Shown: positions 6,442 through 11,103 of the stretch, piece after piece
Position numbering within the stretch: position 1 is the first letter of the stretch
How the letters are laid out: each line of letters begins with the position of its first letter
From: CAZVXI01 sp964631295
Lineage (GTDB): Bacteria; Planctomycetota; Phycisphaerae; Phycisphaerales; SM1A02
Direction of reading: 5' to 3'
Length of the DNA: 11,103 nt
Assembly: GCA_964631295.1 (NCBI GenBank)
Contig: CAZVXI010000105.1
Location: 1-11,103 of the forward strand
Made by a program: the position numbers and the translations under genes
Notes under the pieces: model-generated
The model's input: only the letters and a program-made list of their open reading frames with translations
Told to the model about the DNA's origin: nothing
Databases searched by the model: none

Positions 6442-6924
6442 ATGATCGACATTCGCAAACTCAAAGAGTTGGTTCGGCTGATGGTCAACAACGACCTGAC
6501 CGAGCTGGACCTGCGTGACAGCGAAGAGCAGGTGACGCTGCGTCGTGAAGGCCCCGGCGGCCCTGCTGTGGTTGCGCAGCCAATGGCGACAATGGCACCA
6601 CCTCCTGCGGCGCAGCAGGCCGGAGCAACGGCCCCAGCGGATACCGGCCAATCGACCACAGCATCTGCCGAGAGCGATGCAGGGCTTCTCGCCGTCGAAA
6701 GCCCGATGGTCGGCACGTTCTATTCCGCTCCCGATCCGGATTCGCCGGCATTTGTCACCGTCGGAGAATCAGTTGGCGAGGGTACGGTGGTGTGTCTTAT
6801 TGAGGCAATGAAGATCTTCAACGAGATCAAGACCGATCATGCTGGCAAAGTCGCCAGGGTTTGCGTGAAGAATGGCGAGTCCGTCGAGTTCGGCCAGCCG
6901 CTGTTCATGATCAATCCGGAGTGA
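6442..6924 (+). CDS. accB: Biotin carboxyl carrier protein of acetyl-CoA carboxylase
   Basis: This 160-residue protein carries biotin between the carboxylase and carboxyltransferase steps of malonyl-CoA formation. I chose the ATG at 6442, not the in-frame ATG at 6358. MIDIRKLKELVRLM is the standard AccB N-terminus, and GGAAGGA (6424-6430) precedes it, whereas the added 28 residues look like leader translated by chance and span the predicted promoter. An Ala/Pro/Gln-rich linker (about 35-80) joins this helix to the biotinyl domain (86-160). The domain has the AccB-specific thumb APDPDSPAF (96-104) and the biotin site CLIEAMKIFNEI with Lys124. The residue after Lys is Ile, where E. coli has Met. 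The gene ends in tandem TGA codons and is followed 44 bases later by accC. Confidence 0.95.
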   Translation: MIDIRKLKELVRLMVNNDLTELDLRDSEEQVTLRREGPGGPAVVAQPMATMAPPPAAQQAGATAPADTGQSTTASAESDAGLLAVESPMVGTFYSAPDPDSPAFVTVGESVGEGTVVCLIEAMKIFNEIKTDHAGKVARVCVKNGESVEFGQPLFMINPE

Positions 6925-6968
6925 TGACGGAACAGCTTTCACATTCATCCGTGGCTGACGACTGACTC

Positions 6969-8336
6969 ATGTTTTCACGAATCCTCATAGCGAACCGTGG
7001 CGAGATTGCACTGCGAATCATCCGGGCCGCCCGCGAACTCGAAGTTGAAACGGTCTGCGTGTATTCCGAGGCGGACCGCGAAGGGCCATGGCTCGCGTAC
7101 GCGGACGAGACGATCTGCATCGGGCCGGGGCCTGCAACGGATTCGTACCTGCGCATCGATCGCATCATCTCCGCAGCTGAGATTGCGAATGTGGATGCGA
7201 TTCATCCGGGGTACGGATTTCTTGCGGAGAATGCGCACTTTGCCCAGGTCTGCCGGGACTGCCACATCGAGTTCATCGGCCCAAGCCCGGAAGCGATGGC
7301 ACTGCTGGGCGACAAGATCTCGTGCAAGCGCATGGCCCGCAAGAGCAAGACGCCCGTCTTCCCGGGTTCGGATGGTGCGATTGAAGAGGAAGATCACGCA
7401 GCAGAGGTTGCCGGGGAGATCGGTTATCCGGTGATCGTCAAGGCCGCGGCCGGAGGTGGTGGTCGTGGAATGCGCATCGTGCACAATGAAGCGGCGCTTC
7501 GGCCCGCACTCGCTTCAGCCATGCAGGAAGCCAAGGCCGCTTTCGGTAACGGGGCGGTCTACATCGAGAAGTTTCTCGAGCATGCGCGCCATATTGAGAT
7601 ACAGGTGCTTGGCGACAAACACGGCAACGCAATCCACCTCTTCGAGCGCGATTGTACAACACAGCGCCGGCATCAGAAACTGATTGAAGAAGCGCCGGCG
7701 CCAGACATCGATCCGAAGAGACGCGATGCTGTCGCCAAGTCCGCTGCGGACCTGATCCGCAATGCAGAGTATGCGGGTGCGGCAACGGTCGAGTTTCTGA
7801 TGGACGGCCGGGGCGACTTCTACATGCTCGAAGTCAACACGCGCGTGCAAGTCGAGCACCCGGTGACGGAGATGATCACCGGCGTGGACATCGTGCAGGA
7901 GATGATTCGCATCGCTGCGGGCGAGCCGTTGCGCTACAAGCAGAGAGACATCACAATCAGCGGGCATGCGATTGAGTGCAGAATCAACGCGGAAGATCCT
8001 GCCCGCGGGTTCATGCCGCAGCCGGGGCGCATTGAGACCTTCGTGCCGCCCGGAGGCCTTGGCGTACGCGTTGACACACATGCGCGCACCGGGTACATGA
8101 TCCCTCCGAACTACGATTCGATGATCGGTAAGCTGATCTGTCATGCGCCGACGCGCAATGAGGCGATCACCCGTTCACTGGGCGCACTGGACGAGTTCGT
8201 CATTGAACCGATTCGGACGACGATTCCACTGCAACGAGCGATCATGCAGCATCGCCGGTTCGTGGACGCTGATTTCGACATTCACTATCTTGAGAATCTG
8301 CTCAAACACGGCGAACTCGCAACAGGCGAGAAATAA
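6969..8336 (+). CDS. accC: Biotin carboxylase subunit of acetyl-CoA carboxylase
   Basis: This 455-residue ATP-grasp enzyme carboxylates biotin on AccB using ATP and bicarbonate. The family's usual length is about 450. The N-terminus FSRILIANRGEIALRIIRAA is standard. Residues equivalent to those of the E. coli enzyme are present: Lys116 in GDKIS, the lysine and glycine loop VKAAAGGGGRGMR (Lys158), and the active-site block E288-x-N290-x-R292-x-Q294-V295-E296. Arg338 in ECRINAED, which handles the carboxylation intermediate, is also present. Numbering coincides with E. coli from the middle of the protein on. The ATG at 6969 has no clear Shine-Dalgarno, so expression probably depends on transcription, and perhaps translation, from accB. 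The carboxyltransferase genes accA and accD are not in the window, which is common. Confidence 0.97.
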   Translation: MFSRILIANRGEIALRIIRAARELEVETVCVYSEADREGPWLAYADETICIGPGPATDSYLRIDRIISAAEIANVDAIHPGYGFLAENAHFAQVCRDCHIEFIGPSPEAMALLGDKISCKRMARKSKTPVFPGSDGAIEEEDHAAEVAGEIGYPVIVKAAAGGGGRGMRIVHNEAALRPALASAMQEAKAAFGNGAVYIEKFLEHARHIEIQVLGDKHGNAIHLFERDCTTQRRHQKLIEEAPAPDIDPKRRDAVAKSAADLIRNAEYAGAATVEFLMDGRGDFYMLEVNTRVQVEHPVTEMITGVDIVQEMIRIAAGEPLRYKQRDITISGHAIECRINAEDPARGFMPQPGRIETFVPPGGLGVRVDTHARTGYMIPPNYDSMIGKLICHAPTRNEAITRSLGALDEFVIEPIRTTIPLQRAIMQHRRFVDADFDIHYLENLLKHGELATGEK

Positions 8337-8375
8337 CGAAACATCATTTGGCGGGCGTCACCATCCCAATGAAAG

Positions 8376-8398
8376 AGGGCGACCCATCGGGCCGCCCT
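8376..8398. terminator. Hairpin between convergent accC and CvpA-like gene
   Basis: A 10-bp stem (8376-8385 with 8389-8398) encloses the 3-base loop ATC. On the plus strand it has one A-C mismatch, which becomes a G-U pair on the minus strand. It is therefore complete in the minus-strand RNA. The flanks are only moderately T-rich on either side (GTTGTTCGATGTTTG on plus, CTCTTTCATT on minus). It sits between two convergent stops (8336 and 8427) and probably ends both transcripts. The rest of the gap shows nothing else. Confidence 0.6.
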
Positions 8399-8426
8399 GT
8401 TGTTCGATGTTTGCTCCATGCGTGTT

Positions 8427-9971
8427 TTAACTGTTCGGCTCGACGAAGACATTCGCCCGACCGACGCTTTCGTCGCCGAACTTCATGCCAGAGATCGTGC
8501 GGCCTTCCGTGACCACGAAGATCAGGTAGAGATCTTCACCGCCACTTGACGGGAGCACGGGCAGATCGCGCTTCTCGCGAGTGAAGTTGCTTGGGTCGAG
8601 CTTCAGGCGGATGCGCTGATCAGAGGTGTGGTGCATGAAACCGATTGGGTTGTAGACATCGCCGTTGGTATCGATCAGTGCGATTTGTGCGCGTTCGGGC
8701 AGTCGTTCGCGAAGCGCTGGTGCGAAGATGTTGGCTGGTGAATCCTGATCCACCTTCACCTTGACGACACGCGTTCCGACCGGTTCCCAAATACCACTGA
8801 TCGCCATTGTCGAGCGAATAACACCGACCGATTGCGCGGGGAAGTACGCATCGCCGACGGTCAAGAGGCCGTTCTGTTCTTCGATGCCCGTCGGCATGTT
8901 GTTCTTGCTGATGCGAATCGGGCGAATGCCGTTGTCGACCTGGATCGCACTGGTGATGGTCGGTGCTGTCGGGCTGATCGAGATGTCGGTCACCTCGATC
9001 TTTCCGATCTGTTCCACATCCCCCGGCGTGATCGTCCGAATCGGGAACCGTGTCCCCTTTACCTGGATGTAGTTCGGGGTGAAGTTGGTGGGCATCAGGA
9101 AGTAGAAGGACAAGTCGGCTGTTTGCTGGCCGGGTGTGCTGGTGGCATAGTAGGTCTGCGTCTCGAACTCGTACCGGCCGCTTTCCTGCCGCCATGCGGT
9201 GGGGTGAACGACGCGTCCATCACTGCTGATCAGGCGCACCTGAGCTTGAGATACAGTCAACTGCTCGTTGTAATCACGCGCGGCGTTCTCGAAGCGCATG
9301 TCCACGCGCGATCGGCGCGCCTCCTGAACAGTTTTTGTGACGCGCGCGGCCTTAGGCGGTAGTGACAACTGGCCCTTTCCGTTGTTGAATGAGTCGCGCA
9401 GCAGCGTTGCTTGTGCATCAAGATCAGGGTTCACCTTCGCCAGCGGGTTCGGCGACCACATGCTCTTACCGCTCATGTACTCGTAGAAGGTCGCAGTGAG
9501 GGTGGCGACGGGGAACCACATCTTGTCGACATTGCCAATCTCGCCGCGATCGTTGCGCTGCACGCCGTTGTAACCCATGAGCTCGCGTGGTGCCTGCACA
9601 TGCCCTGCGCCGATCATGAAGATGCCCATCGTGAGCGTGCCGGCGGCAGCACCAACGACGAGTCCTCCACCGAGGTTCACAGCGTGCGGCATATCAACAT
9701 TCGCGGGTGCGACTTTGTCAGCGATGATGCGCAGTATCAGCAGCGTAATCACAAAAGTGCCGACGAGCACCATTCCCCACGCATATGGGTCAAACGCAGT
9801 TCCCCGGAGCACGAGGCCCACGGTGATCGGTTCCCAGAACGCAAGGGCGACCGCACCGGCCACGACCACGCAGAAAAAGTGCAGAATCGCACTGAACAGG
9901 CCTTGATTGGCCCACCAGTACGCGATGAGCAGGACAAGGCCGATGATGATGATGTTGAATACGACAAACAT
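8427..9971 (-). CDS. CvpA-like membrane protein with large duplicated soluble region
   Basis: I start this gene at the ATG at 9971 (514 residues), because AGGAGA (complement of 9977-9982) stands five bases before it. An upstream in-frame ATG at 10016 would add a basic, non-family extension. The N-terminal 125 residues hold four hydrophobic helices (about 3-21, 26-46, 66-84, 100-121) with NLGGGLVVGAAAGTL, in the pattern of the CvpA/colicin V production family, whose members are mostly only this domain. The remaining ~390 residues are soluble. They contain two related copies starting at A243 (AQVRLISSDGRVVHP) and A428 (AQIALIDTNGDVYNP), each followed by beta-rich sequence ending in a Phe-containing strand (LSFYFLMP; LYLIFVVTEG), in the style of DUF4352-like Ig-type domains. 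The gene follows the secretion-ATPase-like gene at 56 bases, probably in one transcript. The biochemical role of CvpA domains is poorly defined. Confidence 0.85.
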   Translation of the reverse strand: MFVVFNIIIIGLVLLIAYWWANQGLFSAILHFFCVVVAGAVALAFWEPITVGLVLRGTAFDPYAWGMVLVGTFVITLLILRIIADKVAPANVDMPHAVNLGGGLVVGAAAGTLTMGIFMIGAGHVQAPRELMGYNGVQRNDRGEIGNVDKMWFPVATLTATFYEYMSGKSMWSPNPLAKVNPDLDAQATLLRDSFNNGKGQLSLPPKAARVTKTVQEARRSRVDMRFENAARDYNEQLTVSQAQVRLISSDGRVVHPTAWRQESGRYEFETQTYYATSTPGQQTADLSFYFLMPTNFTPNYIQVKGTRFPIRTITPGDVEQIGKIEVTDISISPTAPTITSAIQVDNGIRPIRISKNNMPTGIEEQNGLLTVGDAYFPAQSVGVIRSTMAISGIWEPVGTRVVKVKVDQDSPANIFAPALRERLPERAQIALIDTNGDVYNPIGFMHHTSDQRIRLKLDPSNFTREKRDLPVLPSSGGEDLYLIFVVTEGRTISGMKFGDESVGRANVFVEPNS

Positions 9972-10027
9972 AAGTATCTCCTCGCGGAGTGATCGAGCAC
10001 GGCTGCTTCGCCGCACTTCTATTCGTA

Positions 10028-11103
10028 TCAGGCTGCCTGGGGGTTCGGGGACGCTTCGCTGGATTTGGCCGGTGCCGTCACACGGATGACCTCCTCAATC
10101 GTGGTATCACCCGAGACGACCTTCGCCAAAGCTGCTTCCTGCAGGTAAATCATGTTGTTGCGACGTGCGTGTGCGAGTGCAGCTTTCAGATCACCAGATC
10201 CGAGGATGCGGCGAATCTCATCGTCGATGACCATGACTTCGAACACGCCGATCTGGCCGAGGTACCCTGTGCCGTTGCAGATCGGACAGTTCTCGATCTG
10301 GTTCTTCACCTGTACCTTGCCGCTCGCACGGTAGAGTTGCTGAACCTTCTCCTTGCTGACACCAAGCTTCTGGAGTTGCTCAGCCGTGGGGGTGTACGCC
10401 TGACGGCAGTTGCCACACAGCGTTCGCAGCACTCGCTGATTGGTTACGAGCCGCAGAGCCTTCGTGGCATCTTTCACATCGCCGACCAGTTTTACCCAGT
10501 CGCGAATCTGATCGACGATATTTGCTTGGCGCTGCTGCACGTAGATAAGCGGACCACTCATCCCTGGTTCGACCGTTGCCTTGGCCGAGGCTTGATTTTC
10601 TACAATATCGATCAGAACGACATCCGGGTCACGCCGGAGGATCGACTGCAACGACGTCGCAAAGTCGACATCGGGGTTGCTGGGGTCCCACTCGATCTGG
10701 TCAACACCATCGAGCCGCGCCTGCACTTCCATCTCAAGTGACTTGATATTGGAGGTATATGCATCGTGTCGATTCAGGAAGCTGTACGCGCTGGTGGTCA
10801 GCCCGTGTCCAGTCGGTGCACCAATCAACACGACGCCGTGACGATCGTGCATCTCGGTAAGGAACTGCGTCGCTTTGATCTGTGAGGGCAGCAGGCCGAG
10901 GTGATCGAACGGGCGCACAAGGCGCTCTGCACGGTTGAAATCCAGCCGAAGCAGCAGACCCGAAGATGAGCCGCGGGTCGTCGCATCGACTTCCACCTTG
11001 CCCGTGGGACCAGCGAGGTGGAACTTGGCGATCTGCTTGCGACGGCGATCTTCGAGATCCATGCCGGCAACGTTCTTCACATAGTCCACAAGTTGCATCG
11101 CGT
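10028..11103 (-). CDS. Degenerate GspE/PilB-type secretion/pilus ATPase homologue (5' partial)
   Basis: The frame is open to the window edge (the codon before the ATG at 11098 is GCG). Full GspE/PilB proteins have about 200 more N-terminal residues, so I treat this as 5'-truncated by the window. The visible part begins in the N2 domain (VKNVAGMDLEDRRRKQIAKF, like the family's IKxMAGLDIAERRRPQDG) and continues through the RecA-like domain. Numbered from the ATG at 11098, Walker A is GAPTGHGLTT (93-102) with Leu100 in place of Lys. The Asp box is LEMEVQ, not IEDPVE. Walker B reads DVVLIDIVEN (159-168) with the GE pair replaced by DI. The His box is lost (SGPLIYVQQRQ). The zinc tetracysteine Cys228/231/271/274 and CNGTGYLGQIGVFEV are intact. 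It should be unable to hydrolyse ATP in the usual way, so a structural or regulatory role in a type II secretion/type IV pilus-like machine is inferred. Confidence 0.88.
   Translation of the reverse strand, partial: AMQLVDYVKNVAGMDLEDRRRKQIAKFHLAGPTGKVEVDATTRGSSSGLLLRLDFNRAERLVRPFDHLGLLPSQIKATQFLTEMHDRHGVVLIGAPTGHGLTTSAYSFLNRHDAYTSNIKSLEMEVQARLDGVDQIEWDPSNPDVDFATSLQSILRRDPDVVLIDIVENQASAKATVEPGMSGPLIYVQQRQANIVDQIRDWVKLVGDVKDATKALRLVTNQRVLRTLCGNCRQAYTPTAEQLQKLGVSKEKVQQLYRASGKVQVKNQIENCPICNGTGYLGQIGVFEVMVIDDEIRRILGSGDLKAALAHARRNNMIYLQEAALAKVVSGDTTIEEVIRVTAPAKSSEASPNPQAA

Noticed and set aside
9972..10016. Upstream in-frame ATG for the CvpA-like protein
   Set aside because: It would add 15 basic residues before the first membrane helix, while AGGAGA sits at the right distance from 9971.
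9989..10741. 250-residue plus-strand frame opposite the GspE/PilB-like gene
   Set aside because: The minus frame carries the family-specific segments and zinc cysteines. The plus frame shows no family resemblance and no ribosome-binding site.

Overview
The window looks like a chromosomal segment from a Planctomycetota bacterium, most likely of the Phycisphaerae type. Three things suggest this: a secreted NHL-repeat protein ending in a dockerin-like tail of the CPGDTNGD...VNLADLLNVLSNWG kind, a short GACCV...GGSYLGD cysteine element, and high-GC, codon-biased genes. The lineage is inferred from protein style; no rRNA or marker gene is present.

Left part (1-2850). A 5'-truncated plus-strand gene encodes a secreted protein with NHL propeller repeats, two copies of a PPC-like domain and a dockerin-like tail. 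It faces a minus-strand gene for a tail-anchored coiled-coil protein. Between them lie a rho-independent terminator serving the minus-strand gene and a degenerate 10-bp tandem repeat.

Middle part (2854-6306). Four plus-strand genes overlap stop-to-start (GTGA, GTGA, ATGA). They encode a lipoprotein substrate-binding protein, a FecCD/BtuC-type permease, its ABC ATPase, and an Arg/Gln-rich protein with one N-terminal membrane segment and a distinctive C-terminal motif. The first three form a complete importer of the cobalamin/iron-chelate class.

Right-centre (6350-8336). accB and accC encode the biotin carboxyl carrier and biotin carboxylase subunits of acetyl-CoA carboxylase, with all key catalytic residues present. 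Two promoter-like elements of identical architecture (TTCGCC-N18-TATACTC) lie upstream of the Arg/Gln-rich gene and of accB.

Right end (8376-11103). A bidirectional-looking hairpin separates accC from a convergent minus-strand pair. The upstream gene, cut by the window edge, encodes a GspE/PilB-type secretion/pilus ATPase homologue. All of its nucleotide-handling motifs are degraded while its zinc tetracysteine is kept. The downstream gene encodes a CvpA-like four-helix membrane domain fused to a large soluble region with an internally duplicated domain. This pseudo-ATPase/CvpA pair is the least conventional part of the window. I saw no RNA genes, CRISPR arrays, insertion sequences or phage genes.
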